NCBI RefSeq assembly: GCF_900115775.1
Contig: NZ_FOXS01000002.1
Location: forward strand, 372,001-436,000
From: Hymenobacter arizonensis
Lineage (GTDB): Bacteria > Bacteroidota > Bacteroidia > Cytophagales > Hymenobacteraceae
DNA length: 64,000 nucleotides
Reading direction: 5' to 3'
The position numbers and the translations under genes were made by a program. The notes beneath the pieces were generated by a model, which saw only the letters and a program-made list of their open reading frames with translations, ran no database searches and was not told the origin of the DNA. Positions 53,060-62,679 of this stretch are shown piece after piece. How positions within the stretch are numbered: position 1 is the stretch's first letter; each line of letters opens with the position of its first letter.

Positions 53060-53854
53060 TTAAAGTGCCCCTGTGCGGCCGCCGTCGACAGGCACGCTGG
53101 TACCGTTGATGTAGCCCGCCGCTGGCGAGGCCAGAAACGCAACGGCGGCGGCCACTTCTTCGGCCAAACCAAAGCGCCGGGCCGGAATCAGCTTCAACAT
53201 CTCTGCTTCGATGGCTTCGGCCGACTGGCCGGTTTGGCTGGTTTTCTTCTCAATGAGCGAGGTGTGGCGCTGGGTGAGGGTGGCGCCCGGCAACACATTG
53301 TTTACCGTGATGCCGAACGGACCCAACTCATTGGCCAATGTTTTGGCCCAGCTGGCCACGGCCCCGCGAATGCTGTTGCTCACGCCCAGGCCGGGCAGGG
53401 GCACTTTCACAGAAGTGCTCACAATGTTGATGATGCGCCCAAAGCCAGCCGCCTGCATGCCTGGCACCACGGCCTGTGCCAGTAAGTGATTGGCAATAAG
53501 GTGCTGCTCGAAAGCGGCCCGGAAATCGGTGGGCGTAGCTGAAAGCAGGGGGCCGCCGGGAGGGCCGCCCGTGTTGTTGACCAGGATGTGGAAGTCAGTG
53601 CCCGCACTGCTGAGGTATTCGCGCACGGTCGCCGCCAGGGTTTCGGGGTCGCTAAAGTCGGCCACGATGAAGTCGTGAGCCTGGTCTTGTGGGGTTGGCA
53701 GAGACGCGGCTGCTTCCCGAAGCCGTACGGCGTCGCGTGCCAGAAGCGTGACCGTGGCACCCTGGGACGCCAATGCTTCCGCCACAGCCAGGCCAATGCC
53801 TTGAGTGGAGCCGCCCACTAGAGCGCGGCGTGAGGAAAGGGGCAAGCTTGTCAT
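53060..53854 (-). CDS. SDR-family oxidoreductase lacking the usual YxxxK
   Basis: 264 residues. Classical SDR start ALVGGSTQGIGLAVAEALAS with the glycine-rich NAD(P) motif, then LVNNTGGPPGGPLL and RIINIVSTSVKVPLPGLG. Where YxxxK normally follows, it reads GVSNSIRGAV, so Tyr is Ser and Lys is Arg. This variant occurs in a subset of bacterial SDRs whose reaction is not known. The end GYINGTSVPVDGGRTGAL is typical. It sits between genes of the 3-hydroxyanthranilate route, so a role on one of its intermediates is possible but unproven. Confidence 0.85.
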   Translation of the reverse strand: MTSLPLSSRRALVGGSTQGIGLAVAEALASQGATVTLLARDAVRLREAAASLPTPQDQAHDFIVADFSDPETLAATVREYLSSAGTDFHILVNNTGGPPGGPLLSATPTDFRAAFEQHLIANHLLAQAVVPGMQAAGFGRIINIVSTSVKVPLPGLGVSNSIRGAVASWAKTLANELGPFGITVNNVLPGATLTQRHTSLIEKKTSQTGQSAEAIEAEMLKLIPARRFGLAEEVAAAVAFLASPAAGYINGTSVPVDGGRTGAL

Positions 53855-53990
53855 GAAGGAAAGCTAAAAAGAAGTGGCAAAGTAAGATTCATGCTTTGTT
53901 TTGTGCCTTTATAGCACTTGGCTTTCCCCCTTGTAGTGCACAAGGCAGGTTGGGGCGAGGTGTATTGCATTCGTTTTATTCTATTGACCA

Positions 53991-55538
53991 ATGGCCTTAT
54001 TGCAAGCAAAACTACCTAACCGACGCGTGGCTTTTGTGCTGGCTCTATTCGGCGTGGCCTATGGGTTGTTATCGCTGGTCAACCATTACCTGTTTCGCAC
54101 CTATACCTACGACCTGGGCATCTACAATCAGGCCTTGTGGGACTATGCTCATTTGCGCCTCAATGCCAACTCAGTGATACGCTACAATAACTTGTTTAGC
54201 GACCATTTAACCTTGGTACAACTGTTTTGGGGGCCCTTGTATTGGTTGTTTGGCTCTTACACGCTGATGCTGGTCCAAATTGGGCTGATGCTGTTGGGTG
54301 GCTTCGGGGCCTACCGGCTGCACGTGCTACGCACCCAAGGCGCGCAGCCGGGAGCCGCCTTAGCCTTGCTCGTACTGTTTCTCAGCACCTGGGGCATCTA
54401 TTCGGCCCTGGCTTTTGATTACCACGACAACGTAGTGGCGGCAATGCTGTTGCCGTGGCTGTTATACTACCTGGAAGCTGACCGGCGCGGCCGCGCCACG
54501 GTGGTAGCGCTACTGATGACCATGAGCAAAGAGAACATGGCCCTGTGGGTGGTGTTCATTGGCTTAGGCTTGGCGGCGCTGCATTGGCGCGAGCCGGCCC
54601 GGCGGCGCTGGGCGCTGCTGGTTGCGGGCGGAGCTGGCCTGTACTTCGTTCTCGTTGTGAAGGTTATTATTCCGGCCCTAGGGTCCGGTCACCCTTATCT
54701 CTACCAAGGGCAATATGCGGTGCTGGGCACCACGCCGGGCGAAATGCTGCACACGGTTTTCACCCGCCCCTTATACTTATTAAAAGTACTTTTTACCAAC
54801 CACCTTGACACGCCTGGTGGCGACTACGTGAAGACAGAGTTGCACAAAATGGTGCTGCTCTCGGGTGGCCTGGCGCTACTGCGCCGTCCCGGCTACCTGC
54901 TCATGCTCGCCCCCATCTATGGACAGAAGCTACTGTCGTCAAGTATCCAGCATTGGGGAATCAACTATCAGTATTCCATTGAATTTGTACCCGTGATTCA
55001 TGCGGCGCTAAGTGCGTGGTTAGTGAAAAGCAAGCCGCAGCAGGCCACAATACTGGCGGCCGGAGCAGCAGCTATAGCCATAATAGCTACGGTAGATTCA
55101 ATGCAAGAGCGGCTATCTCCTTACTACGACGAGGCAGCCACCAATATCTTCAGCGGCCGTCACTACCACGTCGACTTTGATGCCGCAGCCGTGCATCGTG
55201 GCCTTGCCACTATCCCGGCGACGGCGCGGGTAAGTGCCACTTCAGCGGTAGTGCCCCATTTGGCGGCGCGAGCCTTTATTTATCCATATCCCTACGTAGC
55301 CGATGCTGACTACATTGTTGCGTTGCAGCATGCTTCAATTTATCCGGTCTCGGAAGCGGAGCTTGATGCGCAACTAGCAGACTACCAAGCCAACGGCCTT
55401 TGGGAAGTTGCGCTGGAGCAGGGGCCGCTTCGCATCTTGCGGCGCGTGCAGCCACTTCCGGAACCGACCAAGCGCTTTTTTAGATACCGTGCCGATGGCA
55501 AGGAAGCGCAAGCGGACCCGGTGTCGGCAGTAGATTAG
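53991..55538 (+). CDS. DUF2079 polytopic membrane protein
   Basis: 515 residues with about ten membrane helices in the first 360 residues. Features: FRTYTYDLGIYNQALWDYAHLR near residue 36 (first large loop), LFSDHLTLVQLFWGPLYWLF, and AFDYHDNVVAAMLLPWLLYYLE. The C-terminal 120 residues are soluble. DUF2079 proteins resemble GT-C glycosyltransferases, which use lipid-linked sugars outside the inner membrane; activity has not been shown for this family. It is one of four such membrane proteins in the 54-64 kb region. Confidence 0.85.
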   Translation: MALLQAKLPNRRVAFVLALFGVAYGLLSLVNHYLFRTYTYDLGIYNQALWDYAHLRLNANSVIRYNNLFSDHLTLVQLFWGPLYWLFGSYTLMLVQIGLMLLGGFGAYRLHVLRTQGAQPGAALALLVLFLSTWGIYSALAFDYHDNVVAAMLLPWLLYYLEADRRGRATVVALLMTMSKENMALWVVFIGLGLAALHWREPARRRWALLVAGGAGLYFVLVVKVIIPALGSGHPYLYQGQYAVLGTTPGEMLHTVFTRPLYLLKVLFTNHLDTPGGDYVKTELHKMVLLSGGLALLRRPGYLLMLAPIYGQKLLSSSIQHWGINYQYSIEFVPVIHAALSAWLVKSKPQQATILAAGAAAIAIIATVDSMQERLSPYYDEAATNIFSGRHYHVDFDAAAVHRGLATIPATARVSATSAVVPHLAARAFIYPYPYVADADYIVALQHASIYPVSEAELDAQLADYQANGLWEVALEQGPLRILRRVQPLPEPTKRFFRYRADGKEAQADPVSAVD

Positions 55539-55675
55539 GATTAGGATTCGCAATTAACCCTTCCTTACCCTTGATAACCAGCCCTCTCAGCATCCAGGCC
55601 GGCCACTAGAGCAGGGAGGGAGAAAAGGGGCAGGTTCATAAGGCCGTAAACCTTTGACATAAATAGGTTGAGGCG

Positions 55676-57421
55676 CTACTTTGTAGCTCGGGCCAACCGG
55701 ACATAACCTTCTATCACCTGCTCTTGGTAGCCATAAGGCTGCAGCATTTGGCGAAGCAGAACGTGCACTGGTTTGTTTCGGTAGGCGGAACTAACGATAA
55801 AAGCGACAGGCTTATAAGTTTGCAGAAAATGCTGTATCTGCTGCTCCGATGGGCGGGGAGCACTGTATCGGGTTTCACCTGCACACTAAGCAGCGCGCGC
55901 AGCACTGGTTCGGCGTCGAGCGACGCAAAAAGTGTAGGGCTCACACGGGACAAATAACCAGTAGGGAGCTTTTTTTCATGAACCGTCTGATAGAACATCT
56001 GCTCGGTTTCCATGTGCCCCACTTGACGGTAGCCATCTAAGATGCCCAAGGGAATGGGCACTACCGTTGTCCCCGGCAGGTCGGCCACCATCCTAAACGC
56101 CCTCGGAATAGCAGATTTCGATGCGAACTGGTAAGGCTGCGGCCAGTACTTCAGCAGTATTACCGCAGCTAAGAAACAGGTGAACAGAACCTGAGTGATG
56201 GGTTTCAGCCTGCTCTTCCACCAAGCTTCCAGAGCACTGAAGGAAACAATCGGCAACAACAGGCCCACCATCATAATCCAGCGGGTGGGACAACGGATGT
56301 TATTAAAAAAGGGAATGAAGGGGATGGCCGCAGTGGGCATGTTTAGCATTTCGTGGCCCAAAATGCGAAAAGTAGGCACCGTGAATATTAAGAACACAAC
56401 CAGGACCCAGGCCAAAGGCAGCCCCTCCGGGTCATTGAAACGTTGCGATGTGGGCCGAGCCCTCCGTACGCGCAAGGCCCACAGTCCTACTGCTAAGAGT
56501 GGCAGGGCAAAGCCCATAAACAAGGTGTTTTCAAGGGAGCCGGGCATATTAAATATGCGGCCGTTGTTATAAAGCGACGCGGCCCATTCTCCGTGCAAAA
56601 AGCGGCTGGTGGGCGGCGGCATGATGTAAACCACTAAGTCTCCAGCCCACCAGAGACTGTATTCTTCTAGACCCGAGAGCCGTAGCAATCGCGCCATTAT
56701 GTGGCTTATAATTAAAATGCCAGCCACATCTAGGTTCGGCCGGCGCGCCACCGCATTTGGCCGAGGCGAAGCCAATACCATGAAGCGTATGCTAGTGAAA
56801 AATACAGCATCCCGAACAGAACATAATAGTCGTTCAGCACTGTGAAAAGGCCTAGCACGAAACAACCTGCTACGGCATACCAGCTTCGAACCCGGGGCAG
56901 GAACTGTCCTTCCGGAAATTCAAAAGCCCGCATAAAGACCAGTATATAAACCGGAATGGTGGCGGTGAATTGGAGGTTAAAATGCTGGGTAAGACGCTGT
57001 AGCTTGAAGGGAGAATAGGCAAACACAAAGCCCGCCAACAGGCATAGCCACGGGCTTTGTATCCAGCGGCGGGCCAGCCAATAGCCCCGGCACCCGATAA
57101 GCCAGCGCTTAGCAATAGCGCCGTATTCACGGATAATACGGCATTGTTTAGCGTTAAATTCAACAGCCCGAGCACTGGTATGTAGCCATGCATTACCAAT
57201 CCTGTGCCCTGCGGATAGAAGACCCAATCGGTCAGGTAGGGATTTTGTCCCGCCAACAATACCTTGCGAAAATGCCAGGCATCCCAAACATATTGACTAG
57301 AATCGCCACCTGGTACAGCTAGAAAAGACGAGGTGAAATTATTAGTCAGTGGCCACGTGAAAATGACAAATAACCCCGCGTAGAAGATAAATAAAAGCGT
57401 TAGAAGTTGCCACTTCTTCAT
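55676..57421 (-). pseudogene. GT-C-like polytopic membrane protein broken by three single-base frameshifts
   Basis: Translation starts at ATG 57421 (MKKWQLLTLLFIFYAGLFV; loop GGDSSQYVWDAWHFRKVLLA). The frame must change near 57084-57088 to continue into YWLARRWIQSPWLCLLAGF, again near 56738-56745 (RLGQMRWRAG to RPNLDVAGILIISH), and a third time near 55851-55858 to reach RPSEQQIQHFLQTYKPV. The stop is then at 55676. Each junction needs one extra base, next to a G/C run (GGGGC, GGCCGG, CCCGCCC). Joined, it is about 580 residues with many helices, like glucosyltransferase-type GT-C proteins. Either the gene is decayed or the consensus dropped one base at each run. The frames read between junctions show normal codon use. 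Confidence 0.75.
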
Positions 57422-57600
57422 ATTCTAATGCTTTAAAAGAATAACCCGTTGGAAAAGCCACATGGTGCCGAAAGAAACAAAAATAGTGCGTTGATACTCC
57501 AGCCCCTAGGAAATGAACCGGGTAAGTGGCTGGGTCAGGCTAATCTCAGAACACAATAGTCCCGGCAGTAGCTTAGCATTTGCAACCAACCCTTCCGCCC

Positions 57601-58131
57601 ATGATAACCCGCCCTTTCAATATCCAAGCTTGGATTGACGAACACCGCCATTTGCTGAAGCCCCCGGTGGGCAACCAGCAGGTGTTCAAAGACAATAAGG
57701 ATTTCATCGTGATGGTGGTTGGCGGCCCTAATGCCCGCAAGGACTACCACGTCGACGCAGGCGAAGAGCTATTCTGGCAGATAGAGGGCACCATGACCGT
57801 CAAAATCATTGAAGACGGCCAGCCGGTGGACATCACCATCGGTCCCGGCGAGATGTTTTTGCTGCCCCCCAACGTGCCGCATTCGCCACGCCGCCCGGCT
57901 GGCACCGTGGGCTTGGTGCTGGAGCGCTACCGCGAGGTCGGCGAGGTCGATGGCTTCCAGTGGTACTGCGAAAACTGCGGTAACAAGCTCTACGAAGATT
58001 TTGCCGAAATCACGGACATCGTGGCCCAACTGCCGCCCATCATGAACGCCTTTTGGCAGGACGACGACAAGCGTACCTGCAAGCAGTGCGGCACCTACAT
58101 GGAGGCGCCGGCGCCTCCCATAGCTAGCTAG
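57601..58131 (+). CDS. nbaC: 3-hydroxyanthranilate 3,4-dioxygenase
   Basis: 176 residues from ATG 57601. Cupin iron site: KDYHVDAGEELFWQIEG (His and Glu ligands) and FLLPPNVPHSPRRPAGTVG (second His). The C-terminal rubredoxin-like metal site has CENCGNKLYED and KRTCKQCGTYMEAP, the four cysteines of bacterial enzymes. It opens the ring of 3-hydroxyanthranilate to 2-amino-3-carboxymuconate semialdehyde (ACMS). A membrane-protein gene starts 5 nt after its stop. The ACMS decarboxylase gene follows after that. Confidence 0.96.
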   Translation: MITRPFNIQAWIDEHRHLLKPPVGNQQVFKDNKDFIVMVVGGPNARKDYHVDAGEELFWQIEGTMTVKIIEDGQPVDITIGPGEMFLLPPNVPHSPRRPAGTVGLVLERYREVGEVDGFQWYCENCGNKLYEDFAEITDIVAQLPPIMNAFWQDDDKRTCKQCGTYMEAPAPPIAS

Positions 58132-58136
58132 GGCTT

Positions 58137-59423
58137 ATGCGTTCAATATACGTATGGCTGTTCACGGCAGCTTTGGCCGTGCTGGCCTTGTTTCAGGACC
58201 GGCCCTGGAAAGGACTGGAAGTATTTGACTGGGACGCGGGCGGATATTATGTCTACCTGCCCTCGGCCTTTATTTACGGCGACCTTGCTCGTGCCGACTC
58301 GCTCCAGCGACTGGCCGAAGCCCAGGTACCGGGCCAGCGGCGGATGCTGGGCCTGCGCGAAGCTACTCCGGGCAAATTCATTTCTAAGTACCCGCTGGGC
58401 GTGGCCCTCGGCGAGCTGCCGTGGTTTTTAGGCGCCCACGCCTACGCCAAGTTGCACGGCGACCCGGCTAACGGATTTTCGCGGCCCTATCAGCAAATCA
58501 TCATGGTAGCAGGGCTAGTATATGGCCTGTTTGGGCTGTGGCTGGTGCGCAAGCTGCTGTTGCGGTACTTCGACGATGGCACCACCGCCTGGACCATTGC
58601 CGGGGTAGGGCTTGGAACCAATTTCTTTGCCTACGTCTCCTACGAGGCGGCCATATCCCACGCGGCGCTGTTTATGTGGCAGGCGGCCCTGCTCTACTGC
58701 ACGGTGCGGTGGCACGAAACCTTTCGGACCAAGTGGGCTGCGGGCATTGGTCTGTTTCTGGGGCTGGCCGTGCTCTGCCGACCCACTGAGGCACTCTACG
58801 TCGTGGTGCCGCTGGCCTGGGGCATTACCTCCTGGGCGGCCATGCGGCAGCGCGTTCCGCTGCTGCTAAACCACGCCGGGCAATTGCTGCTTGCCGCGGC
58901 CATTGGTGGGGCGGTGCTGAGCTTGCAGCTGCTGTTTTGGCGCACCACCACCGGGCAGTGGGTGCTGTACAGCTACGGCGATGAGCGGTTTGATTTTTTG
59001 CGGCCCCACCTCATCGACGGCCTGTTTAGCTTCCGCAAGGGGTGGCTACTCTATACGCCCCTGGTTGGGCTGATGCTGCTGGGGCTGCTGGCAGCCCGAC
59101 GCTACGTGCCAGCGGCAGTTACTCCCATTCTGGTGCTTCTGCCCCTGGTTGTCTACGTTACCTTCAGCTGGGGCCAATGGGCCTACGGTGGCGGCTTCAG
59201 CGCCCGGCCCCTAGTGAGTTTGTACCCGCTGCTGGCCTTGCCCCTGGCCGCCCTTTTGCTGCGTGCCCGGCAGCGCCCCGGTCTGCCGCTGGTGCAGGTG
59301 GCGGTAGCATTCTGTATTTGCCTGAACCTGTGGCAAACCTGGCAGTATGCAGCTGGTATTTTGCTTTATGACAACAACACGGCCGAGCTCTACTGGCGAA
59401 ATTTTTTCCATACTTCGCTCTAG
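58137..59423 (+). CDS. Polytopic membrane protein, GT-C-like
   Basis: 428 residues, about ten membrane helices. The first loop has EVFDWDAGGYYVYLPSAFIYG, where Asp residues sit after helix 1 as in GT-C glycosyltransferases, then ATPGKFISKYPLGVALGELPWFLGAH. Later CRPTEALYVVVPLAWG and SWGQWAYGGGFSARPLVSLYPLLALP. The start is 5 nt after the dioxygenase stop, so the two genes are co-transcribed, although their functions look unrelated. Not assigned to a named family. Confidence 0.75.
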   Translation: MRSIYVWLFTAALAVLALFQDRPWKGLEVFDWDAGGYYVYLPSAFIYGDLARADSLQRLAEAQVPGQRRMLGLREATPGKFISKYPLGVALGELPWFLGAHAYAKLHGDPANGFSRPYQQIIMVAGLVYGLFGLWLVRKLLLRYFDDGTTAWTIAGVGLGTNFFAYVSYEAAISHAALFMWQAALLYCTVRWHETFRTKWAAGIGLFLGLAVLCRPTEALYVVVPLAWGITSWAAMRQRVPLLLNHAGQLLLAAAIGGAVLSLQLLFWRTTTGQWVLYSYGDERFDFLRPHLIDGLFSFRKGWLLYTPLVGLMLLGLLAARRYVPAAVTPILVLLPLVVYVTFSWGQWAYGGGFSARPLVSLYPLLALPLAALLLRARQRPGLPLVQVAVAFCICLNLWQTWQYAAGILLYDNNTAELYWRNFFHTSL

Positions 59424-59493
59424 CATATTTCGTTGTTAATTCATCTAAAAGCGTAACGGTAACCATAACCCCGCACCCCACGCATCCTACCCC

Positions 59494-60528
59494 GTGCTTT
59501 CCATCGACATCCACACCCACATTTTGCCCGAGCGCTGGCCCGACTTAGCTGACCGCTACGGCTACGGGGGCTTCATTCGGCTGGAGCACCACAAGCCCTG
59601 CTGCGCCCGCATGATGCAGGATGACAAGTTCTTCCGGGAGGTGCAGGACAATTGTTGGGACCCTGCCGTGCGGCTGCGCGAGTACGACCAGTTTGGTGTG
59701 CAGGTGCAGGTGCTGAGCACCGTGCCAGTGATGTTCAGCTACTGGGCCAAGCCAGCCGACTGCCTCGACCTGAGCCAGCTGCTCAACGACCACATAGCGG
59801 GCGTGGTGCAGCGCTACCCTACCCGCTATGTGGGCCTGGGCACCCTGCCCATGCAGGCGCCGGCCCTGGCCATCAAAGAGCTGGAGCGCTGCATGAAAAT
59901 TGGGCTGGCGGGCGTGCAAATCGGTTCGCACGTCAACGACTGGAACCTCGACCAGCCCGAGCTATTTGAGGTATTTGCGGCGGCGGCCGAGCTGGGCGCC
60001 TGCGTGTTTGTGCACCCCTGGGACATGATGGCCCAACAGAAAATGCCCAAGTACTGGCTGCCCTGGCTGGTGGGCATGCCCGCCGAAAGCACTCTGGCTT
60101 TGTGCTCGCTGATATTCGGCGGCGTGCTGGAGCGCCTACCTAAGCTGCGCGTGGCCGTGGCGCACGGCGGGGGCTCGTTTGCCAGCACCATTGGGCGCAT
60201 CGAGCACGGCTGGCACGTACGGCCTGACCTCTGCGCTATCGATAACCCGCACAATCCGCGCACTTATCTCGGCAAGTTTTGGGTTGATTCGCTGGTGCAC
60301 GACCCGCTGATGCTCGACTACCTGGTAAAAACTCTGGGCGCCGATAAAATCACGCTGGGCACCGACTACCCGTTTCCACTGGGCGAGCTGGAGCCGGGCC
60401 AACTCATCAAGTCCATGCCATTTTCTGACGACCTCAAGGCCCAAATGCTGGGCCAGAACGCGCTCGACTGGCTGGGCCTGACTAAGGAGCAATTTGCCGG
60501 CGTCCCTTCGCTGCTAGCAGACCGTTAG
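59494..60528 (+). CDS. nbaD: 2-amino-3-carboxymuconate-6-semialdehyde decarboxylase
   Basis: 344 residues, GTG start. Amidohydrolase fold with Zn ligands: DIHTHILPE (two His at residues 6 and 8), VFVHPWDMM (His), [10 protein letters not shown] (His) and [12 protein letters not shown] (Asp). [13 protein letters not shown] and [12 protein letters not shown] fit the ACMSD subgroup. It decarboxylates ACMS, so carbon leaves the NAD branch towards 2-aminomuconate. kynU starts 70 nt downstream on the same strand. Confidence 0.95.
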   Translation: MLSIDIHTHILPERWPDLADRYGYGGFIRLEHHKPCCARMMQDDKFFREVQDNCWDPAVRLREYDQFGVQVQVLSTVPVMFSYWAKPADCLDLSQLLNDHIAGVVQRYPTRYVGLGTLPMQAPALAIKELERCMKIGLAGVQIGSHVNDWNLDQPELFEVFAAAAELGACVFVHPWDMMAQQKMPKYWLPWLVGMPAESTLALCSLIFGGVLERLPKLRVAVAHGGGSFASTIGRIEHGWHVRPDLCAIDNPHNPRTYLGKFWVDSLVHDPLMLDYLVKTLGADKITLGTDYPFPLGELEPGQLIKSMPFSDDLKAQMLGQNALDWLGLTKEQFAGVPSLLADR

Positions 60529-60584
60529 CCGCAGCTGGCCCGAATCTTTCGGGCAAATTGGGCCTGCGCGCGCTGCCTACCGCC

Positions 60585-60592
60585 GATATTTG
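60585..60592 (+). promoter_or_regulatory. -7-like element (GAtaTTTG) before kynU
   Basis: Seven of eight positions match TAnnTTTG; it ends 6 nt before the ATG at 60599, the same close spacing as in three other genes of this window. No -33 element found. Confidence 0.4.
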
Positions 60593-60598
60593 CGCCTC

Positions 60599-61885
60599 AT
60601 GAACGACGTCATTCCCACCCTTTCCGCGGCCCAGCTCGACGCAGCCGACCCGCTGGCTGCTTTCCGCCAGGAGTTTCACATTCCGCCGGGGCCCGACGGC
60701 CAGCCGTGTGCTTACCTCTGCGGCAACTCGCTGGGCCTGCAGCCCAAAGCCGCCCGCGCGGCCGTAGAGCAGGAGTTCGACGCTTGGGAGCGGCTGGGTG
60801 TTGAAGGCCATTTTCACGGCACTTCACCTTGGATGCACTACCACGAGACGCTCGCCGCAGGCTCGGCAGCCCTGGTGGGCGCCCGGCCTATAGAAGTAGT
60901 TGTGATGAACAACCTGACCGTGAACCTGCACTTGCTGCTGGTGTCGTTTTACCGCCCCACGGCCACACGCTACAAGATTTTGATGGAGGGCGGCGCGTTT
61001 CCTTCGGACCAGTACGCCATCGAAAGCCAGGCCCGCCTGCACGGCCTCGACCCCGCCGAGGTGATTGTGGAGCTGGTGCCGCGGCCCGGCGAGCACACCC
61101 TGCGCACCGAAGACATTGAGGCCACCATTAAGGAACTGGGGGATTCGCTGGCCACCGTCCTCATCGGCGGCGTGAACTACTACACGGGGCAGGCGTTCGA
61201 CATGGTCGCCATCACGCGGGCGGGCCACGCGGTGGGTGCCTTGGTTGGGTTCGACCTAGCCCACGCGGCCGGCAACCTCGAAATGCACCTGCACGACTGG
61301 GACGTGGACTTTGCCTGCTGGTGCTCCTATAAGTACCTCAACTCCGGGCCTGGCGGCGCCTCGGGCGTATTTGTGCACGAGCGGTTTGCCCACCGCCCCG
61401 ACCTAGTGCGGTTGGCCGGCTGGTGGGGGCACGACCCATCCGACCGGTTTCAGATGAAGAAAGGCTTCCGGCCCATGGCCGGGGCGGCCGGCTGGCAGCT
61501 TTCGAATGCCCAGATTTTTCCCATGGCCATTCACCGCGCCAGCCTCGACCTGGTGGAGCGGGCCGGTGGCATGGCCGCCCTACGTCGCAAGAGCGAACAG
61601 CTGACGGCTTACCTCGAAGCCCGCATTCACGAGCTGGGCCTGCCCACTTCGCAGCTGGAAATCATCACCCCTACTGACCCCGCCCAGCGCGGCTGCCAGC
61701 TCTCCATCCTCGTGCACCAGCGGGGGCGCGAGCTATTCGACTACCTGGCCAGCCAAGGCATCATTGCCGACTGGCGGGAGCCGAACGTCATCCGCCTGGC
61801 ACCCGTACCCCTTTATAATTCGTTTGAGGACGTAAGGCGGGTGACCGAGGCGATACGAGAATTTACGGCGACTAGTGCGCACTGA
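60599..61885 (+). CDS. kynU: Kynureninase
   Basis: 428 residues from ATG 60599. PLP enzyme: YLCGNSLGLQPKAARAAVEQEF near the N terminus, WMHYHETLAAGSAALVGA, LIGGVNYYTGQAFDM, and the Schiff-base lysine in WCSYKYLNSGPGG near 240, then RLAGWWGHDPSDRFQM. It cleaves kynurenine or 3-hydroxykynurenine to anthranilate or 3-hydroxyanthranilate plus alanine, feeding the dioxygenase encoded upstream. Tryptophan dioxygenase and kynurenine monooxygenase are not in the window. Confidence 0.96.
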   Translation: MNDVIPTLSAAQLDAADPLAAFRQEFHIPPGPDGQPCAYLCGNSLGLQPKAARAAVEQEFDAWERLGVEGHFHGTSPWMHYHETLAAGSAALVGARPIEVVVMNNLTVNLHLLLVSFYRPTATRYKILMEGGAFPSDQYAIESQARLHGLDPAEVIVELVPRPGEHTLRTEDIEATIKELGDSLATVLIGGVNYYTGQAFDMVAITRAGHAVGALVGFDLAHAAGNLEMHLHDWDVDFACWCSYKYLNSGPGGASGVFVHERFAHRPDLVRLAGWWGHDPSDRFQMKKGFRPMAGAAGWQLSNAQIFPMAIHRASLDLVERAGGMAALRRKSEQLTAYLEARIHELGLPTSQLEIITPTDPAQRGCQLSILVHQRGRELFDYLASQGIIADWREPNVIRLAPVPLYNSFEDVRRVTEAIREFTATSAH

Positions 61886-61951
61886 ACACCTCCTCGCTGA
61901 GGCCCACTCCCCCGAATGCTCCCCAATAACTGCTAACCGTTAACCAAATCC

Positions 61952-62638
61952 ATGGAAGATTACGCCGCCAAGATGCTGCTCAAGACCGACGCGGCCCTGC
62001 GCGAATACGTGACCGGCCATGTCCAGTACCGCGAGGCGGCCGTGCTTGCGGCCCTCGACGAGCTGCGCCGCCGCGGGCAGCCCGCACCCGAAGAAGCGGC
62101 CCTGCGCCCCGGCCTGGAAGAAGCCGCCGCCGCCCAGTTGGCCCTTGAGAAAGCCGCCGCTGCCGAGCGCGAGCAAGCAACTCTCGAAGCCGACCCGGTG
62201 GCCGCCGAAGCCACGGGCCCGGCGCTCTACTCGCCCATCACCATTGTGCTGTTTTCCATACCGTTCACGTTCATTGCCGGGGGCATTTTGTTGGGCCTGA
62301 ACCTGTGGCGGCTTGACCGCAAGCGTGCACTGCTCGGGCTGGTGTTGTTTCTACTAGCCTACATCGTTTTGGGAGCCGTGGCCCTGAACTGGGCCCTGCC
62401 GCGCTACGGCATGAGTCAGTGGTATGGTCCGCTGTTTAACTTGCCTGCTATTCTGATATATGTGCTGTGGTTCTGGCCCCGGAACGTGGGCTCCCTCAAC
62501 TACCGCAGTCGGAGCTGGCTGCCGCCGCTGCTGGTGTGCTTCGCGCTGGTGTTTGGCATCCAGAAGCTGAGCAACTACCTCATACAGAAGCAACCCCGGG
62601 AAGTGCGCGAGCAAATGGAGAAGATGATGCCTAAGTAG
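61952..62638 (+). CDS. Membrane protein with N-terminal helical domain, unknown function
   Basis: 228 residues. The first 90 residues form charged helices (MEDYAAKMLLKTDAALREYV, REAAVLAALDELRRRGQ, then an Ala/Glu-rich stretch), followed by four membrane helices (ITIVLFSIPFTFIAGGILLG, LLGLVLFLLAYIVLGAVAL, then two). The N-terminal pattern of short repeats around Leu-Arg-Arg-Arg-Gly is seen in several Hymenobacter-type membrane proteins. Co-directional with kynU, 66 nt after it. Not recognised. Confidence 0.65.
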   Translation: MEDYAAKMLLKTDAALREYVTGHVQYREAAVLAALDELRRRGQPAPEEAALRPGLEEAAAAQLALEKAAAAEREQATLEADPVAAEATGPALYSPITIVLFSIPFTFIAGGILLGLNLWRLDRKRALLGLVLFLLAYIVLGAVALNWALPRYGMSQWYGPLFNLPAILIYVLWFWPRNVGSLNYRSRSWLPPLLVCFALVFGIQKLSNYLIQKQPREVREQMEKMMPK

Positions 62639-62679
62639 CGCCCGGCCCGCGTCCATTTGCCGGGCATGGATGGCCAAGC

